64,000 nt of DNA, from positions 496,001-560,000 of the forward strand of contig VJWN01000013.1 in the NCBI GenBank assembly GCA_007644065.1, read 5' to 3'. Each line of letters opens with the position of its first letter. Position 1 is the first letter of the stretch. The stretch is from Margaritispora aquatica (lineage: Eukaryota; Ascomycota; Leotiomycetes; Helotiales; Discinellaceae). This document shows positions 33,871 through 47,107 of this stretch, piece after piece. The translations under genes and the position numbers were made by a program. The notes under the pieces are model-generated. The model was not told the DNA's origin. It saw nothing but the letters and a program-made list of their open reading frames with translations, and did no database searches.

Positions 33871-36174
33871 CTTGATGGGAGGGATTGAGTGAGTGAGGTT
33901 GGAGTATGTGTGGGTGGAGATGATAGGACGGAGGAAGAACACAAAGTCTGGAGAAGTGGTGAGGGGAGATGTGGTGTTGATTTTCAAGAGGCGGCAAGAT
34001 GGATTGGAAGCTCGAGGAGAAGGAAAATTTTCAGAGATGAGAGAGAGGACAGCTCTGGCTCAGGTGATTGCTCTCGTCTAAAATCGGTTGGCTGTCGTCG
34101 GGGCAAATGGCAAGTACACCTCTTTGATCTGAGGGTCATAGTGTACCCGTTTTTCTTCTTCATTGGAAGAGCAAGTCATTTTGCTCGCAGTGCTGCCTTT
34201 GGGATGTCCGAGACAGATTTTGTTTGCTTGTCCATTTGGAGGCTCAAATCCATGGCTGTGGATCCGAGTGTGGCTTTCAAGTATCCGCTTTGAATATAAA
34301 AATATGGATCGAACCATCGTTTGACAGGGCACTTGTGGTCGGGAACACCATGGGCATGTCCTGGAAGCAAACCAGAGACGGGATTTTACGGAAAAGCACA
34401 TATTTCATTTTGTCTTTGTTGTCCTTGTGGCTGGATCTTTGAGCTGATGAGATGACGGCAGGTTCAGAATTACCGCAGAAAAAAAATTGATGCCAAGATC
34501 TTATATTGGGGGTCATAGTTGGGGGTTCACCACCAACAACCAGATATCACAATCCACAACTCATCAAATTTCTCCCCCATTGAATTCCATCCCCTTTTTA
34601 CGACTCTCCGGCTTTCACTCTCTCTTTTCCGATAGTCTCACAAGCATGATTCATGTTCAATTGAACATTCCACCACCGAATATGATTTGCTTTCAACAAG
34701 ATGAGGTGGATACAAGCACCCATGCAGCTTGAGCCTCAAAGCCAAAAAGAGCCTTTCTTTGGCGCCACGGAAACCATGGAACGGGCAGAACAACACCAAG
34801 AAACGTGTGTGGCTAACCGGGAGCCAGACCACCAACCAGAAAAGTTAAACGAACCCCTGAAGAAACCCACAGCTCCGGTGCTTTGCAAAGGGCTTGCATG
34901 GTATCATGCATGTTGCATGTGGATCTGACACGAAGCGATCGGATGAAGCGCGCCGATATTATCCCATATTATCACATTGTTCCGAGAAATTATCGAGCTG
35001 GAAAGGCTTGCAAACCCCCTTTCGTGAACGACATACTCTGCGCCAACCTCGCTAAGTCAACCACAAGTATACATTGACTATATTGCAAAGATGCGCAAAA
35101 TTTCAATTGCACATTCTGAACATGACTGCAAAATCAAAATTTGAATGCGACAACGGTAGCGCGAGATAGAAGCTCAAACAGCTCTCTGAGAGCTCAAGCT
35201 CCGGCACAGACCAAGCTGGACAAGCATCATGAGAAGGAAAAGAAAAATCGAAAAATCTCATCAAAGGAATATTTCGCAAAATAGTGGTCCCTATCCTTCC
35301 CTCCCTGGGAAATCCACCGAACTCTGGTCCCCGAACAAATGAAACCACCTCAACCCTCAACAAAGAACCACAAATCTCTTTTCCACAACAGTCCACACAG
35401 TCCACACTGTCGCAAATTCACAACCATCTCCTCCAACAGCAATTCAAAACCAAGGATATCTGGCCAAATTCCATCATGCTGTCTTTCGTGTGTCCCTGCT
35501 CGTCCCTCTTTCCACCGTACACCCGAGTCAAAGAACTGCCTCTCTCAGCCTAGGTACCTCCGTACCGACCACCCACCATTCGATATGACATGTGTTAGCG
35601 GCCATCATTATCTAGCTCACCCTCCTTTTTCCGTTCCTTTCCTCACTCTCTCTCATCGCTGTCCGTCCGTGGCTCACTTTCCTCTGAATACTCCCTTGCC
35701 GCTGTAAATTCGTTACACCGGCGTCCCAAATTCAAGTGACAGGGCTTACAAGTTCACAGCAAGATTGCGAAGGTAAGGAAGAAGTGGGTACTCTCCGGCT
35801 TCGTGCATCGTGTCTGCCGGGACTCGAGTCCGCGACTGGACTCACCTATTTTGAGCTAAGCTAGTGAGTTTTGGGTCTTCGGTGTCAATGGGTATACAAT
35901 TTTTCATATATGCTTGAGCAATGCATTTCATTTCTTTCATAAACCGGAATAAGTCCCGTTTGTTCAATTGACTGACCGAGGTCACCATCAGTAAGTGAGT
36001 GTTTTGCTATCATCAACGACATCATTATGGAGTCTTGCTCCTGCTCTCCGTCTGGATACCAACCACGTGGACCAGATACTGTAGACCAACGGACATATTA
36101 AGATATACCTAGACGGAGAATACAGAGGTAGGTACAGAGAAAGGAAGGCATTCAAATCAATATCCATCGTCATA
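33871..36174. other. Gene-poor gap, 2.3 kb
   Basis: Holds the atp9 promoter at its left end and the akr1 3' region at its right. Overlapping leftward open frames occur at about 34080-34520, none clearly better than the others, so I assert no gene. Pyrimidine-rich runs are frequent near 35500-35700. Confidence 0.45.
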
Positions 36175-38622
36175 TCATACAGAGTCATCACCACCTGGCA
36201 CACTCTCATACGCGCCAGCATCACCACCTGCCCTCCGTCTAGTGCTCATTCGCGGCGTCTCATACATGGCTGTATAATCGACCGTCTGCCCTCCTAGGAC
36301 TGCAGCACCGTTCTCCCTCTTTCCAAAAACTGGTGCCGAGTCGCAGAAGAAGTCTTTGCAGTTCCCGATGCAGCCATTGGAGAAGGGGTTGCGTGGTCGG
36401 CGCGGGCCATTTTTGTCGCCTGCGTGAAGAGCCGTCTCCATGAAGGTGTCGACACCGAGGATCTTCTTCCATTGTGCGAAACACCCTGCTTTGTGGTGAT
36501 GGTTGTGACCTCCGTGGCCTGCTGGAACTGGGTCTGGTCCCAAGCCCGCGCCGCCGATTTGAGCACCTGCTCTTGATGTCGTTCCTGTGGTTAGAGCTGA
36601 GGTGATAGCCTCTGATGCTTTGCTTCCGTGTCCATGATGTGCTCCACGCATGTTCTCCCAAGTCGTCAGAGCCCTCGATATCTGGACGAACTGGACGAAG
36701 AGCAACATCGTGACCCATGTGAGCTGCAGCATAGCCCAAAATATGAGCACCAAAGTGTATGGATCTGAGTTGACAACTTTGCACAATGCTGGTGCAAGAA
36801 GGTTGCATTCTGAGCTGCCTTGCTCCTGAATAGCTTCGAAGTCTGGAAGGGTTAGCCAATCCTAAGCGAGTCGTACCAAGATAGCTTACATCCAAACGCG
36901 AGTCTCACAATCATGGCAATACCCAACTCTAGGTTGATTAAGTAGTAAAGGAAGTGGCGGTGGTTATTGACACCAATGCAATTATACACCCAAGGGCAGT
37001 GGCTGGAAAAAATTAGCGACACAGAACCGCCGTACGGAGCTGAGGACGACTTACTGATCATGTTTGGCTACACATCGTGCACACCTTTTGCAGTGCTTGC
37101 TCCTCAATGGCTGTCTCACCATACAAGCCACACAGAAGTTCTGTTCGTCGAACTTCCACAGAGCTAAAAGCTCATCAATGACCTCTCTCTGCTGCGTTAT
37201 TCCACCAAGCTTTGGAACATAACCTGGCTCATAAACCATAGTGCAGAAATAGAAGTATCCACAGAGACTGTAGAATACAAAAAACGCAATGTTGCTAATT
37301 GGCATGCTCAAGTATGTTCCTGCAAGCAATCAGCAAGGTCGCTTAGCATACGGAAAATCACTAACCCGGTAGTATGGTTGTCAACCAATTCAATCCAACC
37401 CAGAACAGGGTTGCCGCAAATATACCTGCTAGCCATGGCTTCTCAAATTAGCAAAGAAATCTTGCTACGAGGCTCGATAACATACCGTCTTATGCATATG
37501 CCTCATATCAGAGGGAGCGTACTCCATCACTTGCTGAGCAACCCATTGTAAACTATAACCAGCAAAGAGAGCAAATGGAATACCAGCATATACGGGCATA
37601 TGACTGGAGATCATAACCATTGTCCATAAGATAAGAAACGGGAACAAGAAGAAAAACTTGTTCATGAATCCTCGCTTATCCTTGAGAAGGTATGAAGACA
37701 TCGGGAATTCCAGAGTTTTCTGCCTAGCATCATCATCATAGCCACACTCTTTCAATGCTCTCAGCCATATCCGCTCCGTCTTCATCTCCTCTGCTGTGAC
37801 TGCTGGTGTCTTGCCGGCGCTTGTCTTAGCAAATCGATCAGAGCCATACTCAAGGAGCTTTTGTATACACCCTTGAGATCCCTTGACGAGTGCCCAATGC
37901 AATGCTGTAAATCCAGTATCATCCGTAGCATGGACATCCGCACCCCATCTCAAGAACAAATCCACACATGCGGGGAAGCCTTTATACGCTGCCCACATAA
38001 GACACGTGTGTCCTACACTGTCCGGAATATCCACATTGATATTGTGGTGTAGTAGCAGGACAAGTAGGAAGATGTTGCCCTCAAATGTCGCTAAGTGAAG
38101 GATATTGTAGCCTTGAATATCCGTTATCAATGGATCCGCTCCATGTTGTAGCAAGAGATTGACGGTGTAGTAATGACATCGTTGAGCAGCCCACATTGCA
38201 GGCGTAGCTACCGACTCTCCTCCCTTCTTGTTCACTTCGGCTCCAGCCTTTATGAGGAATTGGCACATTGCATATTGGTTGTTAATGGCAGCCCACTACA
38301 CATCTCGTTAGCATTGTCGCATCAACACATCTCCTCGATATTTCATGCATACATGTAACGGCGTTATCCCCTCTCCATCACAATACGTTGGCTCATATTT
38401 CCCACTATCATACAGCTTCTCAATTCCATGGATATCTCCTAATCGAGCAAGTTGCATTATATCATCCTCTGGGCTCACTTCCGGCGACGTGGGCAGCATT
38501 TCCGCTAGCTCAACATGATCGTCATCGCTCAGCTTTGGTGCGACAGCTGAAGCTTTTCCATTCGGTCCATTCGGCATCTTTGCGCTGCCTGCTGTGTTTT
38601 GGTTCTTTTCTAGATGCGCCAT
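36175..38622 (-). CDS. akr1: Akr1-type palmitoyltransferase (ankyrin repeats + DHHC)
   Basis: Six exons, 38622-38353, 38295-37486, 37441-37366, 37319-37055, 37002-36890 and 36842-36175, give 733 residues. After an acidic, disordered N-terminus come about six ankyrin repeats (residues 60-290; for example [20 protein letters not shown] and [16 protein letters not shown]). Two hydrophobic helices follow ([15 protein letters not shown]), then the Cys-rich DHHC domain: [36 protein letters not shown]. The DHHC codons are split by the fourth intron; reading through it gives a stop. Two more membrane segments and a Gly/His-rich cytosolic tail complete the protein. Akr1 palmitoylates endocytic and signalling proteins at Golgi membranes. 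It diverges from the SRP receptor beta gene. Confidence 0.95.
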
Positions 38623-38990
38623 CCGAATTTAAGGAGTTATGATGCAAGCACGTTGGATGGGAACGAGTAAGCTAGATGGTTGGCGAGTAACACGATTATT
38701 GTAACAAAAAGGGCATCAATAACTCTCAACGCGAATCATGTATCGAGAACGAGGAGATCTAAATGTGAGGGAAAGCGAAGAGTAGGGCTATGCAAAATGT
38801 CTGGCACCTTATAATTACGAGGCTGAGGCTGAGCTACCATCTTCAGTACAGGGGTCCAGAAGTCGAAGTGATCCCTGAAGCCTTGTACTTGGCACCACCA
38901 TTTCACCACCTGGTCATACTGGTTATGATCGAAATATCCATTCTATGCTTCTAAAATACCATACTTAATTCTACACACAACACAACCATC
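38623..38990. promoter_or_regulatory. Shared divergent promoter region, akr1 / SRPRB
   Basis: 368 bases between the two start codons. Nothing other than promoter function is suggested. Confidence 0.5.
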
Positions 38991-39906
38991 ATGTCGACGA
39001 TAAAAGACTGGGCGCATGCCCTCCTCAACCCATCACCGTTAGGCTTGATCATTGCGATCCTCGTAGCCCTCTCTGTTCCCATCTTCCTCCACTCCTTCGT
39101 CTTCAAAGCCAGTGGACTTACCACATTACCTTCAATACTTCTGATCGGTCCCAGCGGATCAGGAAAGACATCTTTACTCACACTAGTAAGATACCAAATA
39201 CCACATATCCAAGACCCATCTCTGACAAAATCTACAGTTCGAGCGGGGTACAAGCGCAACGACACATACCTCTCAAACCCCCATCGCAGTCGAATGTGAC
39301 CTACCCGTCGGGTCTGTCGCAGGCTCAGACAAATATCGCTCAGTAAATGACCCTACAAACAACACGCACAAGAAGTTCCTCCTGATCGATACCCCTGGAC
39401 ACGGCAAGCTGCGACACCATGCGCTCTCCAACATCACGAACCCGCAGAACCTCAAGGGCATAGTCTTCGTCGTGGACGCCGCCTCGCTGGCAGCAGGTGA
39501 CGAGGGACTGCGCCAGACAGCAGATTACCTACACGATACGCTCCTGCTACTGCAGAAGCGCATGTCGAATCCCAAGGCGGCCAAGGCGCTGAAGGAGATA
39601 ACGGTCTTGATTGCGGCGAACAAGATGGATCTATTCACTGCGCTTCCAGCGCCATTGGTGAAGAGCACCCTAGAAGCGGAGATCACGAAAGTTAGGACGT
39701 CGAGGTCGAAGGGCCTTTTGGATTCGGGTATTGGCATGGATGGGGATGATGAGAAGGATGATTGGTTGGGGGAGATGGGCTCGAAGGATTTCAAGTTTGC
39801 GCAGATGGAGGAGTTCGAGGTTGTGGTCGAGGTTGCGGGGGGTAATGTTGCGGGAGCAGAGCCTACGGTTGAAAAGTGGTGGAGGTGGATCTCAGAGCGT
39901 CTTTGA
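38991..39906 (+). CDS. Signal recognition particle receptor subunit beta
   Basis: Two exons, 38991-39185 and 39238-39906, give 287 residues. One N-terminal membrane anchor (LGLIIAILVALSVPIFLHSF, about 17-37) is followed by an Arf/SR-beta GTPase domain. Visible motifs: G1 GPSGSGKT at 53-60, G3 DTPGHGKLR and G4 ANKMD. The intron lies just after the P-loop and joins TSLLTL to FERGTSATTHTSQTP, the latter containing the switch I Thr. SR-beta anchors SR-alpha at the endoplasmic reticulum and takes part in co-translational targeting. An acidic insertion near residues 215-245 (GMDGDDEKDDW) is common in fungal members. The fit to the family is complete, including the usual C-terminal W...WISERL. Confidence 0.95.
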
Positions 39907-41106
39907 GAAATTGCAAATTGAATCGTTATTCTCGTTTATTTTGTGACATGCTTGTGTTCGTTTATTGTAGTGTGGCATATCATACCACGTGGTAGGTGTT
40001 TGTTCTAGTCCACATTCGAGGAGTGTTAACTCACGGGTCTGATATCATACAAAGACGAAGCTGATATTCAAGTAAAATGATTTCAATCTGTCGAAATTAA
40101 CTAACCGTGCTTAGAAGATACTATCTTTAAGCTTGACTTTGGGAAGCTTGTAGCAGCATTGGTGGCTTCTGCTAAAGTTCTTCTATCATACTGGATTAAA
40201 TATTAGGCAATGCTGTCAAACACACGAGAAGTTCTAGCAGACTCCCTTAGTAAAGCTTGTCGACTCTAGAATTGAAAAAGGCAATTGACTTGGCCGAACC
40301 AGGTCAGCTCAATCTCTCGCCTTACTTTGGAGCTAAGTAGTAGGTAGAAGTAGTAGGCTCAAAGTTCTTTATGAAGATTTAGTATATCCCTGAGGCAAAA
40401 TATGACCAGACAGCTTTCGAAGCTGAAGTGTACTTGCAAATCCTCTTCCTTAATTGGTTGTGATGAATCGTAACTCACCTGCCGGTTTTTCTTTCCGCCT
40501 AGGGATTATTTAGCGAAGCAAAGCATGTTCATTTCACAAACAATAACTTCATGGTATCTCAAAATCCAGTAGCCAACCTCTCTGAGAATGATATATTTAC
40601 AAGTTGAATAAAAGTTTAAGACTAAGGAATGCCTCCTCTTTTAAATTACTCTACCTAACAAACAAACAAACTATGCAGTTTCTAAGTAAGACTTACCAAA
40701 ATAACCAATCCTATCCAACCAGCAACAACCCAGCCCTATGCTACAGATTGAATTTTCAAACCTCTCACTCCCTACCTGGCTTCCACTGTTCCACTAACGC
40801 GACATATCAAATCGCTCATCTGGATACGCCCACATCCGAATCCTCCGACTTGTAAATGGCGTAATCAAATCTAGCCTCCACTTGTTCTCGATGGCATAAG
40901 CTAATCTGATCACGCCCCTTGGGCCAAGTCTAAATACACCAGAATTAGAACCATTTATTTTCTCGCTTGTGAATGGTATGTAGTTGAGTACTGGTTTGGG
41001 ATGTTGTACACAGGTTCGCTTCCCTAGCGAGTAGAACTGTAAAAGGAGTTGACAAGTAACAGCAAGTGAGGATGAAAGAGAGGGGGAGGGAGTGAGTGGT
41101 AGTTAC
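39907..41106. other. Intergenic, 1.2 kb, AT-rich
   Basis: Between convergent genes. I see no gene. If the last donor of the 783-aa gene (41114) is used, a four-codon final exon ending at 41024 would lie here. Confidence 0.45.
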
Positions 41107-44100
41107 TCACGTAAAATCCCCATCACCCGGTCGTATACCTTGATTAGCGTCATCTCTACAACACTCATACGCAGTATTCTCAAAATCCTGCCAAGTTCCA
41201 AAGACATAATTCCCTTCCAGAGCATGTATAGTCGCGCTGGTAGACGGCGAATTCTGCCCAATTTCTAACCCCGACAGCTGAGTCAATGGTACACCTCCTC
41301 CATCATCTTCACTATCGCTGTCATCATCAGAAACTGGTGGGAACTCTTGGCTTATGTATCGCCACAGATACACCACATCCACGTCTCGCACTTGGCCGAA
41401 CTTGGCGTAGAGACGTCCTTGCGTGTTCACATCTGCCATCACATCACGCAGAAATTGTTTTCCACGCTGAGTCACTGACGCTGAGTGTGGATTTGGGGGG
41501 ATCGTGAAGGTGTAGTTTCGATTTTTAGGCCACTGTTGTTGACAATATTAGTCCCCGAATTTCACAACAATTCCCTGTGTAACTCCATTCTGAACTGAAG
41601 GAGGTGGGGCAATCACGTACGCCATCCAATATCCTCTTCACTGTTCCCATGCCCGGGAACGGGCGCCAGTAGAAGAGCGTCCCTCTCCGATTAGCTTCGT
41701 ACAGGAAGCTCCTGAACTCTAGAGGCGTGATGTCGAGGCCTCCGTGTTCACGTATATAGCGATACAGTACTGGCTCGGCGATCCATCCCATCGTGTCCAG
41801 CGATAGGAGGCCTGGCCCGCGGTTTTGAATTAGATAGTCCTTGATTTGAGTATACAAGTTCTTTGGACATTCATACCTAGTGATTGAAGAGTTAGCCTGG
41901 TGATTAGCGAAGTGAAAGCCGATTCTAAATGTGAGCTTCTAAAGCAATCACATAATAAATTACTTGACAAGCCCGAAAGATCTTCAAATTGGACTTACTC
42001 GTCGCGAATAGGTTCCTCATCATCACTCATGCTTGACCATGACCCTAAACTCGCATTATCGTCTGATTCCCCTTGGTAAATTTCATCCGATTTGATCTTC
42101 ACGCCAAACTTGTGCTTACTCTCTTCTTTCAAAGCGTCAATAATGGCATTTCCTTTTTGCTTGATCTGGTTACTGAACTCTACCCTGAGCTTCTGATTAT
42201 CAGACATGGCTTGCGAAATTGCCTCGAGGACAAACGAATTCCTGGGCTGTTTACCAACAACACCCGTGGAAACGAGGGACCCAAAGGTTAGTGGCGCTAT
42301 TTCAAGGATTTTACTGCCAAATTTCTCAAAGAGGATGTGGGTACTTTTTTGGAACAGACTAATAGCCCACTGGCGATCTAGTCAGCACTTGATATTCGAT
42401 AAAATAGTGTGCAAGTACAAAAATACTGAGAAATTATGTCGCTCACGGTGACAGGAATCGGATAATAAGTCAAAAGAGGGCTGTTTCTTGCTGGACGAAG
42501 CTCGTTCGCTTTGGTCTTACCAACAATCGACGAGAATTCTATTCGTTTGAGGCCTAAAAGCGGTAATCCTGGACCTTTGGCATTGTATTTGTTAAAATCA
42601 CAAGTGTTGAGCGTCATCGCAAGACCATTCCAAATCTAGCCGAGGAGTATCAGAAAATGATTCTATATTATATTGCTGTCCACTGTAGCTTACTTTGGCA
42701 TCAAACGAGAAACCAAGCTCGGAAATGGTTTCCTTCTCATAGTATGGTTCGATGCGTTCGCCGCCGGGAGCGCGAGGCTTCTTAATGTCGAGAAGATACC
42801 ACCTACAGGCATGCTATAATGGCAATTAGCTCGAATTCAAGAGTAGAATCTATGTTTTGACTTACTGCAAACTCGCTGTGATGAAGTAAGCCTTCTGTGT
42901 TGCAAGACATAGGGTAATCTAACCAAAACCAGAGCAAGTCTTTTGTATGCCCTCGAGCATCTGATATATTTTGAGCATTACATGAAATGAGATGGAGCTA
43001 AAACGTACTGCAATATCGTGGAAGCAACATGCATCTGTGTGGTCGTCCTTGAACGTGTTAGAGAAGCATGTCTCTATCGTGCAAGAGGGTATCAGAAGTA
43101 CCTCTCGGCACCATTGAGTCGATTGGTCAATAGTGGCTGTAATGGCTCAACAGAGATATTCATCACAATCTCATTGTGAACTTCACTCATCATTGTCATG
43201 CACCAGTGGAACCTTGCAGTGACTGGTATGTCACTACGTGCATCACAGAATCCACTACCGAGACGCAAGCGTACATATTGGCACATATCTAACAGAGCCT
43301 TCTTCAGACGAGCTCTCTCAGATGGCGAGGTTCTCAAGGCCAGCCTCCTGTCATGAAACGTGACAAGTTTCTCCTTACGCGATACATCATCTGGCCATCG
43401 ATGGGCTTCGACTGGTCGGTGTTCACCAAAGAAAAGAGCGTCTAACCTTTAACGTTTCTATGATCAGTCCAGTAGAGACACAGTGGGAAACATGGATGAT
43501 GTTACCAAGAATACCATGTGTTATGCTCAAGAATCAGAGATGCTAGCATGACGCAAGGTCGTAACAAATCCCACACTATTGGATTATGTGCCTGAATGTA
43601 GGCCAGTATCAGTGACAGACCCGAGAGACAAAGGTGGCGTACCTACGCACCAGAAACTGTCGTAATCACCCAAGATGGGCAGATGGGCGTTAGTCTTGGG
43701 CATTTCCGACTCTTTGTACCACTGACTCTTTTGGAACAATGAATGGATGGCGTTGTCCAATTCTATTGTGATATTTTCCTGGTGTAATGCAGTGATAGCC
43801 TAGATATCAAGTATGTCAATCCTCGTTGTCCATTGTTTAAATTTTAGGAACAACCCACATCCATCTTAGCCAGCTCATCAATCGTAAAACTTTGGAGTCG
43901 CAGTCTCTGATACACTTCTATATCTTCGATCCACGTCTCGGCCTGAATCTCAGACATTCCTCCATTGTCCTTCAACTCTTGAATACTAGGTATGGGACAT
44001 AGTCCACTCTTCCCTGTCCTCTTTAAGAGCGTTTGGTCCAGAGTTGTGGGTCCAGTCAGTGGATGCCCGTATTTTCGCTAAACGAACATGTCAGCCAGAG

Positions 44101-44346
44101 AAAGCAAGTGAGGGTTTATAACACAGCCATTGACTTTGAAGCTGGTATCTAGAACTTACTGCCATCTTGCTCCAACTCTCTCTACCCAAATGGCGTTTGT
44201 CTGTGCGAGTAAAAGTCAACAAGAGAATCGCATGGTTGGCGTGTAGCAAGAAATTGGAAATTACCAGATGGAAGGAGAGTTCCCGCGACGTCCCACATTG
44301 GGTGACGACGTCTTTTTCGTGGTCTTGACGAGGACAGCGAAGACAT
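41107..44346 (-). CDS. Uncharacterised 783-aa protein, 13 exons
   Basis: Exons 44346-44265, 44200-44160, 44020-43859, 43799-43647, 43591-43506, 43446-43102, 43034-43009, 42960-42866, 42813-42694, 42635-42447, 42369-41999, 41876-41621 and 41532-41107 join in one open frame. I recognise no domain. The N-terminus is basic (SRPRKRRRHPMWD). The middle is rich in Trp and Cys (DLLWFWLDYPMSCNTEGLLHH, YCNARGHTK). The C-terminal part has two acidic Ser/Asp runs (SWSSMSDDEEP, SDDDSDSEDDGGG) flanking a folded-looking region (PGLLSLDTMGWIAEPVLYRY). A nuclear or regulatory role is a guess. Two choices are unusual: the 140-base intron before 44020, and the 26-base exon 7. A further tiny exon may replace the last codon. 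No signal peptide or membrane segment is evident. Confidence 0.65.
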
Positions 44347-44801
44347 GGCAGTGGTTTTAAGATGTACAGTTCAGTAACCGTGAAGCAAAAATCAATTTAT
44401 CTGGCAGAGATATGTCAATCAGTGCGAAGCCTTATGCGTAGGGGATGTATACTCACCACAAAATTGCCCATCGAGGTCATACGACAAAGAATTACCTCAA
44501 CGGGATCATAGCTCTATCAAAGGATTATGAAGTGGATATCAAAGACATTTACCAAAGGCGGCGAATGAGCCCTACAAAGGAATACAGAAAGGACGCAGTT
44601 CGAGTGATTTTATAGCCAGCATGAAGGTCAAAATCTGAGTACACAATAAAAAGTATGCATTTCTGTTCCTCAAAACAGCAGTTAAGTGCTCTAGCACCGT
44701 ATTTGTCTACCCTGACCCAATGCGTGTAGTTGTTGAAGCTACTTTATCCCTTACCCGCTCAGAACGCCTTGCAATTGCAATAATTCAAATTTCGCTAAAA
44801 C
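44347..44801. promoter_or_regulatory. Promoter of the 783-aa gene and 3' region of CBS
   Basis: 455 bases between the start of the 783-aa gene and the stop of cystathionine beta-synthase, both leftward. No other feature seen. Confidence 0.4.
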
Positions 44802-46459
44802 CTACACACGTGTTTGCTTGACCATCCAGGAGAGTAGATCTACCTTAGTCACAACAGCCACTGGCTTTGAAAGCTCTCCACTTCCAGGTTGTGCTTTTTC
44901 AGTAACCACTGCAGCACTATTCCACTCGAAAAACTTGCTCAAGGCAGATAGTGGAGTATCAACAGTGATTTCAACAAACTTTCGCTTCGGTGTCTTCTGC
45001 TCCTTACCATCCTTGCCAACGGTTAGACCATTCGTCTTTGGTGCTTCTACGAGCTTGCTAATATCCTTTGGGTCTGTAACAACTTCGGGGATATTGGAAA
45101 AGTCGAACATAACCTCAGAGACTAGAGTTTTGCCAGTTGCTCTGCCACGGCTCATCCAACTCAACAGGTTACCGAGAGTGACAAGTCCGACAAGCTTTCC
45201 ACCAGTAGGTGCTAAAACTGGAAGCTGATCAAATCCTTTCTCTCGCATCGTCTCAACTGCTTCGGAGCAAGGGGTATTTGCTAGAACTGTAGTGACAGGC
45301 TTCAGTCGGAGTGCTCCAATAGTAGCACCATGATATGGATCCTTCTTTGCAGTCGCAGAAAGAACTGGAGATGATGGTTCGGTTGTAGGTGGCGATGGTG
45401 GTAGAAGGTCGTTAGCTGCCAGCCAGTCATCGTCTGCAAACTTGCTCAAATAACTTCTGATGCTGTCTGGAAGAATGACCACAACCATGTCGCCCTTGCC
45501 GAGTCCCAATTCCTTTACACCCTTCACCATTGCGGCGATTGCACTTCCACTGCTACCACCGACAAGAAGTCCTTCTTCGGCAATTAATCTCCTCGCATAG
45601 GCGAAGGATTCCCGGTCATCTGTCTTATACCAGACGTCAACAGACTTTTGATCTAGCACTTCTGGGATAAAGTCATAGCCGATGCCTTCAACCTTGTATG
45701 ACTCGTTGGCATGTTCTTGGTTCAGAGTATCTGGAACAGCAAGAATTGAGCCGAATGGATCAGCTGCAATGACCTTGATATCTGGATTGTGCTTCTTCAA
45801 GCCCCTTGAGAGACCGGTGATTGTTCCTCCGGTGCCCGCACCTGCAACAATGGCCTTGATTTTCCCACCAGTTTGCTCCCATATTTCCTGTGCGGTACCA
45901 TATTCGTGTGCCTCTGGGTTATCTTTGTTTGCATACTGGTCTAGAATATGAGAATTCGGAATCTCTTTTTGCAGACGTCGTGCAACACCAATGTGAGACT
46001 CTGGGGCATCCCAAGCTGCCTGTGTTGGTGTGCGAATAATCGTGGCACCAAGAGCTCTCAGGACAGCAACTTTCTCTGGGGACATCTTCTCAGGGAGCGT
46101 AATGATTGTCTTGTAACCCTTGATCGCACCCACAAGAGCAAGTCCAATACCTCTAAATGAGGTCAGCTAGCCATTCAAGCTACTTCGTGTTGGAAACTGT
46201 GATCTTACGTGTTACCACTAGTTGGCTCAATAAGAGTATCTCCAGGCTTTATTCTTCCAGACTTCTCGGCTTCTTCAATCATTCGCAGAGCAATGCGGTC
46301 CTTAACACTTCCTCCTGCATTGAAGAATTCTGCCTTGACATAGACATCGGCCTCAATTCCCAAACTTTGAGGTATCTTGTTTAATCGTATGAGGGGCGTA
46401 TTCCCAATTAATTGAGTCGCTGATTCTGCCATGACCGCGGTTCTGGCTGGAGAAGACAT
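44802..46459 (-). CDS. Cystathionine beta-synthase
   Basis: Two exons, 46459-46209 and 46152-44802, give 533 residues. The fold-type II PLP domain has the Schiff-base lysine at about K53 ([10 protein letters not shown]), the substrate loop EPTSGNTGIGLA formed across the intron, [12 protein letters not shown] for the PLP phosphate, and [14 protein letters not shown]-terminal region carries CBS repeats ([25 protein letters not shown], and [14 protein letters not shown] at the end). There is no N-terminal heme-binding Cys/His segment, as in yeast Cys4. The enzyme condenses serine and homocysteine to cystathionine, linking methionine to cysteine synthesis, in the cytosol. It diverges from the Kre9-like gene. 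The ATG at 46459 is the first in frame. Confidence 0.95.
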
Positions 46460-47107
46460 TGTGGTGAGATGTAGGAATAGAGAAGAAGAGAATTGGAAGA
46501 GTGGAAGAGAGAAGAGAAAGAAAATTGACGCAGAAAGACCTTACCCCAAGGAAAGTATGGATTATCATTCCACCATTACTTAAGAAATTTGTCTTCAGCC
46601 CGAAATGGTGCCAACCGCCTGTAACCGCTCGTCATCAAGCCCCAAGCCCAATGCCCCTCGATTTGTGTCACATGGCGATAACAAACAACTTCAGTTCCTT
46701 GCATTTGATGGAGCCTGTCAATGTACCGTAAATGTAAACAAATCAATAAGAAATCTAGATATAGTTGAGAATTTGTCTGATATACAATATATTGACTCGA
46801 TACTGAAAATAAAAAGAGGCTAGAAAACCAAAAGAATTATCTTATAATTTATAAGAACAGCATGTCGATATAAACTACTTCCCTCCTCCCAAGACATCAC
46901 AGTGTTGAGGATTTTCGGCTCCAGCCAGATTTTAGCTTTTACGCCAAGAAGGCGCCACATCCTGCATTCACGATCCCGGATCTCCACAAGCATCAGTGCA
47001 TCTTGAAATTCGACCATCCATTCAATCCACGACTTTGCGCCCATCTCACTCGCTCGGAACCTTCAGACTCAGTCACTCATTTTTGAAATCGAACAAACAC
47101 AACAGAG
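46460..47107. promoter_or_regulatory. Shared divergent promoter region, CBS / Kre9-like
   Basis: 648 bases between the two start codons, including purine-rich (CBS side) and pyrimidine/CA-rich (wall gene side) leaders. No gene in it. Confidence 0.5.

Noticed and set aside
34078..34516. Leftward open frames that look partly protein-like.
   Set aside because: Three overlapping frames compete, none has a convincing start or neighbouring exon, and they abut the atp9 promoter.
43859..44078. Frameshift in the third exon of the 783-aa gene.
   Set aside because: Starting the exon at 44020 instead of 44078 keeps one open frame, so no frameshift is needed.
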